64,000 nucleotides of DNA from Parasitella parasitica (taxonomy: Eukaryota > Mucoromycota > Mucoromycetes > Mucorales > Mucoraceae), in NCBI GenBank assembly GCA_025201805.1, contig MU619240.1, positions 141,603 through 205,602 of the forward strand, in the 5' to 3' direction. A program made the translations under genes and the position numbers. Numbering within the stretch: the first letter of the stretch is position 1; the number at the start of each line of letters is the position of its first letter. Below, one piece after another: positions 1-14,940 of this stretch. A model generated the notes under the pieces. That model was not told the DNA's origin. It did no database searches and saw nothing but the letters and a program-made list of their open reading frames with translations.

Positions 1-3
1 ATT

Positions 4-375
4 TTACCTATTCAGAATATTCACTCCATTCACTCGGTAGGCTGTCTGCTTCTTTGGCTTTGACTTTTTCTTGCTCATTTTTTGAGGCGATAAATCCGAC
101 GTAAAGTTAAGAAACAAGGCCTGGGTTGCAGGACGCTTATTACTGCTACTGCTACTGCTACTGCAGTGGTTTGAATAAGAGGTAGTCGAGGAGGAGGTTG
201 CAGCATCGCAGTCATCTTGCGAAGAATCTTCTTCAAAGTCCTCATCCTCTTCCATAGCCATCTCGAAATCCTGGTCATCCTCTTGAGCGGGTTTTTGCTT
301 GGGTGCAATTCTGTGCTGATTGATAATATGAGTCATGCTTTTATTTGAGTCGTCTTTGGTAGTGGCGCAAACCAT
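4..375 (-). CDS. Hypothetical acidic/Ser-rich protein, first exon (partial gene)
   Basis: Not recognised. The frame from the ATG at 375 encodes about 123 residues: a polar start, an acidic block rich in E and D (about residues 30-55), a long Ser/Thr run, then a basic KKK/KPKK stretch that could be a nuclear signal, ending YRVNGVNILNR. The apparent stop at 4-6 sits inside a good donor (AG|GTAAAA, exon end at position 8), so I infer that the gene continues leftward out of the window and only exon 1 is seen. The Ser run is encoded partly by a trinucleotide repeat near 147-170. A TTG nine bases upstream is in frame but the ATG at 375 is the natural start. Confidence 0.5.
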   Translation of the reverse strand: MVCATTKDDSNKSMTHIINQHRIAPKQKPAQEDDQDFEMAMEEDEDFEEDSSQDDCDAATSSSTTSYSNHCSSSSSSSNKRPATQALFLNFTSDLSPQKMSKKKSKPKKQTAYRVNGVNILNR

Positions 376-1940
376 GAGAGACAAGGCTTGAATTATGGAC
401 GTTGCTACGACTTTAGTTCGAAATAGAAAGACAAAGCGAAATAGGAAACTTCCAAGCAGTAAGAAAAAAATAATAAAAAAAAAGGCGACAGAGAGAAGAG
501 AGATGTAATCGACCCTTTCACATGTTGGATTCTCTTTTTACGACTGCAATCAACGTTGAAAGGGAAGCCGCCGCTTCAAACGTGTTTCCCACGATCATAG
601 CCAATTGATTCCACATAATCCGTTCATCCTTTTGACCGATCTTCGGTCGTTACTCCGGAAAATAGTTCATTTCTTGTCTTGTGATGTTAATTTGTACTGA
701 TCTTTTACATTTCAGGTCATTATTTTCCACCTTTTCATATCTTTTACTTATGTAAATATGCGTTATATCTATATAAAAATACTTAATTTGTAGACAAAAA
801 GATTGCCTGACTGTTGGTCGGTTGTACCAACCATTTCATCTAACCAATGCTGATTTCATCGATTAAGACGGAGAAACTCATAAATTTTTGTTCAATGTAC
901 AGAAATTTTTTTTTTTTTGAAGAGAGATGCAAAATTACTTTTGTGCATTTCAATCTAAAAAAAAAACTAGATGATGCATCAAAAACAAGCAGATGTCGCC
1001 CTTTTCCTAGTTTATTTTAGATTGTCTATTCAAACCGGAGCTGTCCTCCAGAAGGTGATGTGATTTTTTTGCCTCAGACATTTCATATAAACAAGACTTA
1101 TTTATTGGGCCTTGTTTTCATTTGGATGGATCTCCATCGAGCAATTTGACCTTTCTGCTTTTTCTCAATGTATAATTGTAGGCCAACTGATTTCCTTTGT
1201 ATTTTCTCACGATAGCAGCCTTCTACTTGTCATAAATGCGAATGCACGGCTCTTTTTATGTTTGTGTCACGGAACTGATTGAGAATGAGGCATTTTTTAC
1301 TCATTCAACCAACTAAAAATCTGAGTGAAAAACTGCTAATGTCCAATCGTTTGTTGCATGTTTCTTTTTAGTACATTGTCATTATTTATAGGAACACATG
1401 GTTGTATCCATTTCGCCGTTGTTTCCCGGCAAAAAGATGTAAAGAAAAGCTAAGAATATGACCCGATTAATCTCTTTAATCTAATAAATTTGGCAATTGC
1501 GAAAATTAAATCTACATGGCAATAGTTTAATTGAATGCGCATTAGTGCATCGCATATTATATCATTGACATCCCAATTCCTTCTTGCTTATCCGTCAAAA
1601 AAACAACAACAAAAAATGCAGCTTTTTTTCATAGAATTCAAGCAATTTTCTTTGCAAAATAAAAGCATAGTTATAATTTTGATGTAGAGTATCATTACGA
1701 ATTAACATATACTTGATGAACTGCTTTTATACAGCCCAGTAATCCTTTGCAAAGTAACAAGTGGTAGTGGTACAAAAAAAACCTTAATTTTCAACCATCA
1801 TTGCTGATACTTGCTATTTACAATTCTGAAGTAGCCCAGATTACCAACAACAAACTTAAATAATGATAATGTGGTTTAAGTTTTATTACAATGAAAAAAA
1901 TATTCATACAAAAAAAAAAAAGACAGATAATATGTTATAA
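376..1940. other. Intergenic, AT-rich
   Basis: Spacer between the start of the leftmost minus-strand gene and the 3' end of the alanyl-tRNA synthetase gene. It holds short A and T runs but no coding frame of note on either strand, no tRNA B-box and no clear repeat. The 3' untranslated region of the synthetase lies at its right edge. Confidence 0.6.
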
Positions 1941-5074
<3,134 letters not shown>

Positions 5075-6648
5075 AATAGAAAAAAGAGTTTATATAAAAA
5101 AAAAGGGGGGGGGAGGAGAAGAAAGATGAAAGAGAGAGAGAAAGGTTTCAGCTGATATCTATCAATGTCAAAAAAAAGAAAAAATTATTCCTCTCCTAGA
5201 ACCAATTACATCGATCAAAACAATTCCACGTCATGAACCAAAGGCTCTTTCTATGAGTGTTTGTTTATACAGGAAGGAGAATGGTGAGGCTGGTCTCGAG
5301 GTCTATCTTTCCGTTACAAACATTGACTCATTCATTGTCATTTTATTGCATGCAATTCCGTTTTGCATGCGCTACCAATTGACAGGCACATTTAAGACAT
5401 CAAAAATCAGGTATAGCAGTAGCTGGCTGCTAAGAACTGTGTGCTAGCCACGTTTTTTCATAGATGTCAATCAAAAGTTGCAATGGAATACTTTATTTCA
5501 TCAAATAGAACGAAACAATGCATGAAATTCTGTCGTTTCAAGCCATAAAAGGAGAATTTTTCAAGTCTGTTTCGGATAGTCATCCAAAAATGTCGTGAAA
5601 TTGCTTTCAAGGGGTTCATAAGTGTTTATCAGACAAAGCTTGGTGTTAATATCACTCTGTGCCTCCTCTTTGCATAAAAAAATCTATATACGACAAATGC
5701 TTAAGCGTATTACAACCAATGCGGCTCGATAAACGAGTTATATACACTGTTGGCAATCAAAAAGAAAGTCAATAATGTAGCTAACAAATGTCATAATTCA
5801 AAATTATTTGATGTCAACAACGAGTTTAATAGATTCTACTTTATTCGCTCGTAATGATAGAAACAAGTTTGTAATCAGAACTATCATATACCGGCCATTT
5901 ATGCTCTCAATTGGCAACATTTGGAGTCAAGACTACGCAGTTTTAAAGGTGTTTTAGCATTTCAACGCGTCCAAACTATGAAAAATCCTTTTTCGTAGAC
6001 GAAATACATTATAAACAATCATTTCCTCTCTTTTCCTTGAATTTTTTTTGGTCATGATAAATTAGCATATTTTTGGTCATTTCGATCGTGTGAACACAAG
6101 GCGATCGACCCCAATTTTATAAAACCCCGATTTTTACCTCAAAATCGACACTTTTTACTAATGCATATATACATTCTATAGAGTTTCAAATATGACCTCT
6201 ATGTTATGGAATCAAAAACACATTGGTTTACTAAGTGGTATTTCGATTTTTTTGCAAAAATCGATTTTTGATCTTTTTCTTTCTTTCTCGGCGAGTTTTT
6301 ACTCAAATGCAATAATTTTAGCACTGTTTGATGCGCAATAGTTTTTTATATATATTCAAATAGGAATGTTATTATGGTTAACTTGATACATTTTCCTGAT
6401 ATTCACGAAAAACTAGAAATGTTGAATCGAAATGCAATTTTTTGAACCAGTTTTCGTTTTAATATTTAAATCCCGCTATCAGTGGTGGTTCTACCAACAA
6501 GTTGTGTCTGCCACACCAATATTATTATCCAAAAGGCAAAAAAACTCATGGGTATTCCGATAAAATCGTTAAACATTAAGTTGAGATATTAAGCATTGCG
6601 TATTTTGAAGATGTCCTGCCCCTAAAAATGACATTGATATGATAACAA
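5075..6648. other. Intergenic, AT-rich
   Basis: Left part of the head-to-head spacer between alanyl-tRNA synthetase and RRP4. The left edge is the synthetase promoter (G/A-rich on the plus strand, so C/T-rich on the coding strand). Around 6100-6290 there are repeated TCGATTTTT/AAAAATCGA strings that can pair as short inverted repeats. No gene is seen. Confidence 0.5.
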
Positions 6649-7026
6649 GTGATATCTCATACAACGCGAATAAGTGCCACTACACGTCGTTTTAAACTTC
6701 TCATAAGTCAAGTGATCGAGCAAAAACTCGGCGCACAGCTAAAAGAACGAAGCTTCATGTCAGTGATTTGTATCTACTGTCAACATATAAATCCATTTAG
6801 CAGAGAAGTTTTCCCGATTCAAGATTATGAATATTTAATTACGGTTCAGGTGGAAAAAAGTGCCCAACACAACAAATAATGTGAAAAAGATGCTGATGCC
6901 CATCTTGCCAGGTATGAGGATTTTATCAATGCAACTGAAAATATCGTGTCTGTCTCTGAGGATGAATTTGATATCAAGGGAAAGATTTTCCCAATTATTA
7001 CTTCAAATAGGGCAGAAGAAACATAG
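6649..7026 (+). pseudogene. Stop-interrupted coding-like relic
   Basis: One reading frame runs 126 codons from an ATG at 6649 to a stop at 7024-7026 with a single internal stop at 6877-6879. The part after the internal stop has the composition of a real soluble protein (DADAHLARYEDFINATENIV, then SEDEFDIKGKIFPI). I do not recognise the family. A simple intron removing the internal stop did not give a usable frame, so I read it as a decayed gene or fragment. It ends about 340 nt before the RRP4 start. Confidence 0.35.
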
Positions 7027-7367
7027 TAAAGCATGGACTAATTATTATGCTAGTAAGATTCAAGGTTTCTCGTTATTTTCCCTCCATGAAATAAAGTTGA
7101 GGCAAGAATTGCAGATAAAAAATTATCACATAAATGTTGATGAATATATTCTTAAATTTTTGCGTTATCACTGCTGTTGAGGGCGTAAAACAAAGAAGAA
7201 AGAATTCAACTGAATACATATCGGCAACAACAAATCTGCATAAAAGTTCAAAATCGAAACTGATTCATAACCAACATACACACTGTGGCTTGTATAGGGC
7301 GAATATAAAATCAACCATTTATCTATTAAATTTTTTTGTTCTTCTATACATCTTTCGAAAAGTAGTT

Positions 7368-8572
7368 ATGGATATAAAGATACTATCACCTGTGCCAACC
7401 GCCAAAGTCAAAAATGATCGTATGGATGTCGATCAAGAAACTGTTCATTTAGTTAATCCTGGCGAGACAGTAACTACCGATCAACAATTCATGAGGTAAC
7501 AAAAAAAAAAGAGAGTTATACACTGAAACCATGACAACCCCAAGATACTGATAGTGCATGGGCAACAATAAAATAGGGGGCATGGTACGTACACTGATGG
7601 AGAAGGTACTGTTCTATCTTCAGTTGCTGGCGCAGTGGAAAGAGTCAACAAATTACTATCTGTCAGGCCTTTAAAAACACGTTATACTGCTGAAATTGGC
7701 GATATAGTAGTAGGTCGCATTACTGAAGTAAGCATCTCTATAAGACTAGAGCTTTCATGTTGCTAGTAGTCTAATTGATTTAAAACAGGTAGCTATGAGA
7801 AGATGGAAAGTTGATACCAATGCTAGACAAGATGCCAATCTTTTATTGAGCTCAGTTAGTCTTCCGGGCGGCGTGCAGGTATGTTGAAGATTTCTTTGTA
7901 CTGGCTACAATGTAACAAGCAACACATCTTGAATAGAGACGTAAAAACGAGGCTGATGAACTTCAAATGAGACAATTTTTCTCTGAGGGCGATGTTTTAG
8001 TGGTAAAATAAAACGCACATTTTTGATTTCGACACTGTAATAACGACAATGACTTAGGCTGAAGTACAAGCATTTTACGGAGATGGCACTATAGGTCTTC
8101 ATACTCGTGGATTTAAATTCTGCAAACTGAGAAATGGATCGTTTGTATGCGTACCACCTGTACTTGTCCAACGTTGTAAATCACAATTTCACTCTCTTCC
8201 TTGTGGCATTGATGTGATTCTTGGACTAAACGGATATATTTGGATTCACAAGAAATTCGAGATCACTGGTGATGAATCAGACCTTAATGTTTCTTATTCA
8301 AATGAAAACGATGTAAGTTTCTTTATTTAGATGAAAGCATCCGAGCAATTGACATGTATCGAACGTAGTCAATTACCGCAGAAGAGAGACAAGACATTGC
8401 TCGTGTCTCAAATTGCATTGCTGCATTAGCAAAGCAGTACATGTATATCAATGACACTATTATTGTTTACACATATGAAGCTTCTTTAGAATATACCGTC
8501 AAGGAATTACTCAATTTAGATGTTATTGAGTCAATCACTTCAGAAGCTAGTCTAAGGATGCACGAAAGTTAA
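7368..8572 (+). CDS. RRP4: Exosome complex subunit Rrp4 (EXOSC2), 6 exons
   Basis: RNA-binding cap subunit of the RNA exosome, acting in 3'-to-5' processing and decay in nucleus and cytoplasm. Exons 7368-7495, 7577-7727, 7789-7878, 7937-8002, 8058-8312 and 8369-8572 join to 297 residues, near the human length and shorter than yeast. The N-terminal strand holds [15 protein letters not shown] and, across intron 1, [11 protein letters not shown], the family signature. The S1 domain follows ([33 protein letters not shown]), then the KH part with LVQRCKSQF and a GLNGYIWIH segment. Five introns of 50-81 nt interrupt it. The ATG at 7368 is the first in this frame that fits the family start; codons upstream read into non-family sequence. 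Confidence 0.93.
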
Positions 8573-8695
8573 GATTTGAGGTAGCATCAACTCGAAAGCA
8601 TCCTTACTACTTTTTCTCTCTGTAAATACTATACATTTAATGAATCGATGATGGTTCCTTTTCTTTATTATTAAAAAATAAAAATGGTATACATT

Positions 8696-11600
8696 TTATG
8701 TGGCATCTCCCTCTTCCGTATCTGTTGGCTTCCATGAATCAGGAGATATCGATCCAGAAGCAGTTTCTTCGATGATAGTCCAATCTTGATCTTCTTCTCC
8801 AAAACTAGATGACTTGTGATCATCGCCTGCCTTGCTTGTCTTCAGTATAGACGACATTGTGCGAGCTTTGGCGAGTTCCATATCGCGATATATACATTGG
8901 ATAGCTGTATCCACACCAGTTTCCTACCCAAAGTGTTATAAAAGTGTGCAAACCAACTACAAGTTGTATAAACTTACTGTGCGTATCTTTTGACCGACAC
9001 GGTTAGCTACCTTGAGCATATTTGCATCAGTAGACACGACTCTCAGGGCAGCAGACAAGTTATCCACGGTCAGATTTTTGATACATCTGCCTAATCCCAT
9101 TTCTTCTACTCTTTCTCCCCAGAAGAACTGGTCTGCAAAAAATGGTTTAATGATGGTAGGTCTACCAGCTCGAAGGCCAGCGGCAGTTGTTCCCGCGCCA
9201 CCATGATGGACTACAGCTCGTATTTTGGGGAACAACCAATCATGAGGAACCGATTGCACGCTCATAATTGTACCTGGGTGTCTGCCAAGAATGTTTGCTT
9301 CTTCATCCACAGCACCTTGTTTGTGTCGAGATGACCAACCTCTAGATACGATAGCTCTGACGTCTGATAATAACACAGACTCAATGATAACCCGAGTGAT
9401 TTCAAGAGGATCCGAAACAATGATGGATCCAAATCCTATGTACACAATGGGCCTTTTATCTCGAGCTTCAATGAAAGCCTTCAATTCTGCATCAGGGTTC
9501 CAACCTGTCTGCGGATTGTCCAAAAACCAATATCCTGTGCAATGTATCCAGTCCAGCCAATCCAGCGGACTAGGGACAATGCTGGGACTAAAGGAATACA
9601 GATAGGGGATCTTCCATACCTCAAGTTTTTCGTAGCTGGTTGCAGGTAATCCCAGCGTCGTTTGTCTGAATGAATTTGTGCGTGCGGCAATTGCTCTCCA
9701 AATAGCATGGTCAAACAAGACATAGGTCATATCGTTATATAGTCTGCCTTTGGGATTATTAGGTGTAGCAAATGGGTGAGGAAATGATCTGGTGCGAGTC
9801 ATTGGCATTGGAAATGATCTGAAATATGGTACTCGTAGCGCTTCTGCCATATGGACTCCAATCATGGCGCTGGGGCTTTCAATAATAATCTCGGTCCCTT
9901 GCACCGCTTTCCATGATAGCGTAAGCAATTCATCGATCCAGTCTTTAAACTATATGTCAATACATAGATAAGTATGCGTGTATATCATGTTCACAATAAG
10001 ATGCAATTTCTTACAAGACGAAGACCTTCCACCACAAAATTGACACTGAAAAAGTTATTCTCGACACAAATCCTCTATGTAAAATGAAGAACCTAATGTC
10101 AGAAACATGCAAAAATTCATGCCATATTTGGAAGTCGCATACCATCAGTTCTCCTGGATCGCCCCCAACACTTCTGAATTCAATACCATGCTCTTCGATC
10201 CAGTCTTTAAACTCGTCGTGTGTAGCGATTCTGCACCGGTGTCCTTCCTTCATTAGCCCTTTGCAAAGCGCTATATATGGCTGGACATCACCTCTAGTGC
10301 CAATAGTGATACAGGTGAAATGGAGCGATTTTTCGGGCTTCTTATACACTATAGTTTCAGACTGTAGACGAGATAGCACTGGTAGATTACCGTTAGGCAC
10401 GACTCGACTGATAGTATCCTTTTGCTCATCTTCCATTAATCGAGCCTCCCAATCTTTGATTTTCCTGATATTGAAGAATTAAATAAACATTCAGAAGGTT
10501 ATCAAGTAAAAACCATACTTTTCTGCTTGATCGGGCTCAGTTTGACTTTCCAGTGACCTTTTATGTTGTAAAAAGAGTTTAGCAAAACAGCTGTTTCGTC
10601 GAGTGATGGATGAAAACTCAAGGTAGATTTCCTTCTTGTTTTGTGTCAGAATGCTGAGCGAATGGAAAATATAACCTCGGCTTCTTAATTTTTGGACTCG
10701 AACCACATCTTGGAAGGGAACAATCATCTGCAACACTGTCAGCACAAATATGCGCATTACATTAGGCTATCTTACCTTGGCTTTGGTAGCAAATCCTTTC
10801 GAATTGAACGAGATATAGTTTGAGGATATATAAAGCTTTCCATAGCAGGGCAATGTTTTCATTAATGAACATCGATAAACTACAAAGCATTGTTGGTCAC
10901 CATGGTTACATTAGAGTGTATATTATGAAATCTCACCTGTTAACAACTTTTCTGACTCTGGTAGAACAAAATATTTTTGAAAGTTGGTCATGGTACGGTC
11001 ATCTAGGACTTCTGCTTCGTCCGCACGTGGGCTACTGACTGTATCTAATCTGTAATTCTCTTCCTCATCATCATCGTCGTCTTCGTCTTCGTCCGCAACC
11101 AGGGCAGTAGCTGAGCTACCCACCGTTGTGTTTCCTCCTAACAGCCCATATACTAATTTCATGCCGGTTCGACGCTTTCCATCCAGCCATCCGAAAGACT
11201 GATCATCGTCATCTGAACTAGAAGAATCTTTCAGTTTATCAGAAGTTGCTGATTTGGTGGTTGATTTACTGGAAGATGCTGAGGGATACAGCAAATCTTT
11301 CAGTGCGCCGGGAACAGCGAGAGCATTTGCCATAACAGAATTAGATCGTTTTGGAGTAGGCATAGATCCTGTTGAAGATGCTGGGATTGTGATGGGTTGT
11401 GAATCTGCATCGTACAAATCAGAAATCGATAAGGAGGGCGAATTAGTAGTTGAGCCTTGTTCGGGTGTAAGTGAGTGCAGTTTCTCGGACGTATTTGAGT
11501 CATGAGGACAGCTATCCCATACTGATTTCAATAACCTGAATGTTGTTTCGATATCTGTAAAATAAGCGAAATAATACTAGAAGAGACGGAATGAGTATAT

Positions 11601-12929
11601 CAACTATCAAACATACACTTTTTACACACTTCATCCATAACAAAACTATCGTCTATTCCAACTGCCCTGATCTTAAGAAACTTTTGAAATTCAAACGCTT
11701 CCGTCTGCTCGATATCCAAGATATTTTCAAACGGTAATGTGATCTTCAAACTGCTGCCATTATTCTTTGCCCTAAATATAGCCTTTTGAAGAGCATTTGT
11801 CCTACCAAACAAAACATTTCAGTCAAATGCGCAATTTGTGCAGAAGATAAGCAATAAAAATTTACCATTCGATCATGGCTGCGTTTGTATCCGCCTGGAG
11901 ATGCCATGTTTTACTCATTGTCACTATTCGAAAACCATGCTCTCTTTTTTTCGATTGACGCAAAGCGATGGCATCTTTGAGATCAATCTTTCCCAATGGC
12001 GAATAAGAGTCTGTGGAACTTTCAAACCAAACTAGCACATCATCTTTAATATCAAAGAAGTATCGCTCATAGTTACTTTTCATTTTTCCAATCTTTCTCA
12101 ACAGTAGATAGCCAGATTTGTGAAAAGAAAGCTACAACAGTACTCTTCAGTTGAGAGCCAGATAAGTACAATAAGATGGCTTACTTACTTGGTTTTTGGG
12201 TAGTGAGGCATAAAAGCAGATGTGATTGTCAGTCAAATACATAAAACCAGGTACAATGGCAGATTGAACAATATAACATGGCCATTCTGCTCCACATCGA
12301 GACATCAGTACAAATACGGATCTGATATAAATCAGCCATTTACCTCCTTTTAGTGATTCTTTAGATGGGAGTTGAAATATGTTCATTAAGTTGTCTTCTA
12401 CAGTAAATTCATTCATCACAGAAGAGTTGGATGAGGACGTTGAGGTAGAGTCTTCGATCTTGGCACCTGTCGCTTCTGCCAGCAACTGTCTAATCTCATC
12501 AGGCTTTTCTGACGTAAATTTTGTGTCGTCGCTGCGATCCATGTTTGCTTCTGGAATATCCCAAGCGCTACTATTTGTTAGTATAGCTTCGGTAGAGCGT
12601 CGCAAGTCTATCGAAAAACATCAATCTAGGCTATCCTGTAAAAGGGCCAGCCTTCCTCCCTTTTTTTTTAAAAAAAAAAAACTATACCACTTGCTGAGCC
12701 TTTAGATTGTTGTCAATTTTAACATGTAAATTTTGAATAATAAATATCTTTTACCTTTCATGTCTTCTATTTCTTGTGTCTCAAACTACGTAAAAAAGGG
12801 TCGGTAAAGATAGAAGGGAAGAAAGAAAGAAGGAAGTAAAGATGGAAAGGAGGAAAAACAGTAATATGTACTTACGACTTGGGCAGCAGCTGATACGAAT
12901 TGCAAAACATTGTGATTTGCTTTATCCAT
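8696..12929 (-). CDS. ATG26: Sterol 3-beta-glucosyltransferase (ATG26/UGT51 family)
   Basis: Transfers glucose from UDP-glucose to membrane sterols; the family includes yeast Atg26. Reading the minus strand from the right: GRAM half (LKGGKWLIYI, AEWPCYIVQS, YLTDNHICFY), PH domain (GYLLLRKIGKMKSNYERYFF to KTWHLQADTNAAMIEW), then a Ser/Asp-rich linker, a second GRAM (KYFVLPESEKLLTGE, IVPFQDVVRVQKLRSRGYIF), the GT28-type N-lobe (CITIGTRGDVQPYIALCKGL, FRSVGGDPGELM) and the C-lobe with the UDP-sugar motif HHGGAGTTAAGLRAGRPTII. The last exon is 8696-8923. Many short introns occur. The 5' end is uncertain: I chose the ATG at 12929 (MDKANHNVLQF), but an exon near 13003-13060 may precede it. A possible 12-nt micro-exon (12688-12699) lies near the N terminus; skipping it keeps the frame. 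Confidence 0.9.
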
Positions 12930-13029
12930 TAATGTTGATCTTTGAGTTAAAGCGTAAAGAAAAAGGCAGAAAAAGAAAACATATTCATGCAATAATTATA
13001 CTTGGTTTGGTTGGATTCAACTTCCACAT

Positions 13030-14940
13030 CTCGTGATTACGGTCATTCAAAAACTCGCAGGATGGTGGATCAGGCAGCTGCTCTTATTGTCACAAGCTAA
13101 ATCGGCTTTATGGCAGATACTTTTCTTTCGAGACGTGCAACTACTGTGAAAAATCAAAATGTTTTTACTGAAATAAAACAATATATATATACTACAAGAT
13201 ATCAATAGACTGTCTCTCAAATATTGTTGTTACTCAATATCATACGTTACTATTAAAACATTTGAAATAAGAAATAAAAAAAAGTAGCTTATGAATTTAT
13301 TCATAAAAATATTTCGATACAAAATAGAAATATCAGGGGAAAAGTTCTATCAATATGGCAAGAAAAAAAAAATTATGTTGAAGAGCTCTTGGAGGAGATA
13401 AAGTATGTATGGGATAGCCCTGATTGTGGTGGCATCAGAGAAGTATAAAATATGGCTTGTTGGTCTATTCTTTATGCAAAGGCATAGACATTTATATGCA
13501 CTTTTTTTGAATGAAAGTTGATCTGCCATTATTTAAGATAGAAAATCATTATAACGCACTTCAATTAAAAATTGTAGATTGTCGTTGTTAAACGGTATTT
13601 GTCGAAACAGGAGAATAAAGTTTCTGTTTGAAATCATGAAGGTTATCTGTAAAACGGATATGTGTTATTGACAAACATTAAGGTACTGTCGGATCAAAAA
13701 TGAGTAGCCTTGTAATATAATAATACATTGTACCCTGTCAAGGATAATGTTTCTTACAAATTACTTTCATCGATTAGTATTTAAATAAGTTCCCAAAAGT
13801 TTATGTAGTTGTAAAAGTATAAATAGCAGAGATGCAAAGTTGAATCTTTAATAAAGTAATCTCAAGTTTTCGCATCTCGTTAATACAACGTTTCATGTTA
13901 TACTTTTTTTTATTTTTGATCTTGCAGCTCTCAACGAAAGTTGCCAATCGTTAATGCTTAGACGTGAAACAGGAACAAGGTATGTACCAAATGACCTCGC
14001 TCTAGGGTATCCCCATATGTATGTTATATTGTATATCAATAGCTTATTCCCTGTCATTGTATACAAATAATTAACAGTCTAATAATTGCCTAATCTCATG
14101 CCTTTCTGGCACAACAATTCTTTTTAAAATCGAGGAAAATAAGCTTCAAGTTGTAATTGAAACTCTTGCAAGATTCTAGGCTTATTCAAAGACTACATTA
14201 AGATCAGAGATCGCGGGATGTTGGGGAGACATCTTACCCAATCTTCTCTTTAATGTAAAATAGAAGAATAGGTCTGTCCTGGAAATACTGTCATTTAATA
14301 ATCTTTGACACATCTTGTCAAACATCAGATGTTATATGGATAAACATTGATTAGGATATATTTTAGTATAGAGATCATATCTTATGTCAATGAAAGTCTT
14401 CAGTTTTGTATCTGGTTTTATTCAGAGAAAGCTTTATTCACTTTTTTCATATCACATTTACACAGCATTTCACTGCGCCCTTTACACTGGCACAACAGAC
14501 ATGATTATAATGCAAACTCGTATCAAAGAATGAACCTTCGGATTATGAAGTTTTATATGTATGAATATGAAAATTTGTGTTTTCTGCTGATAAAGTAAAG
14601 TTTAAAGATATCGACTTGCTCATAGAGATACTTTTATTAGATAGCGCTGATCTTTCGCTATGTTTTCCAAAATCTCAAATCTACGGTTCATTCTTAGAAG
14701 AGAAGTTATAATATGACTAAATGTCTGTAGTAGGTTATAGAAAAATATAAACTGTTTTTGTGCATGTTAATTTTTGATCGAGATATCGCCCAGAAGAGAT
14801 CAAGTGCTAAATTATATAGCCCCAATCATACCTAAAACAGGCTCTACGTTGGTTTGTATAAAAATTCACAAATACTCATTTATTTTCTTGTATGAAAAAG
14901 AAAGCTTTGTTTTCCGCCGACAACTTTGTTGTATAATACG
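13030..14940. other. Intergenic, AT-rich
   Basis: Left part of the 3 kb gap between the sterol glucosyltransferase and the 5-aminolevulinate synthase genes. Only short open frames occur, none resembling a protein family. No tRNA and no direct repeat was found by eye. The right end of the glucosyltransferase promoter may occupy the first few hundred bases. Confidence 0.5.
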
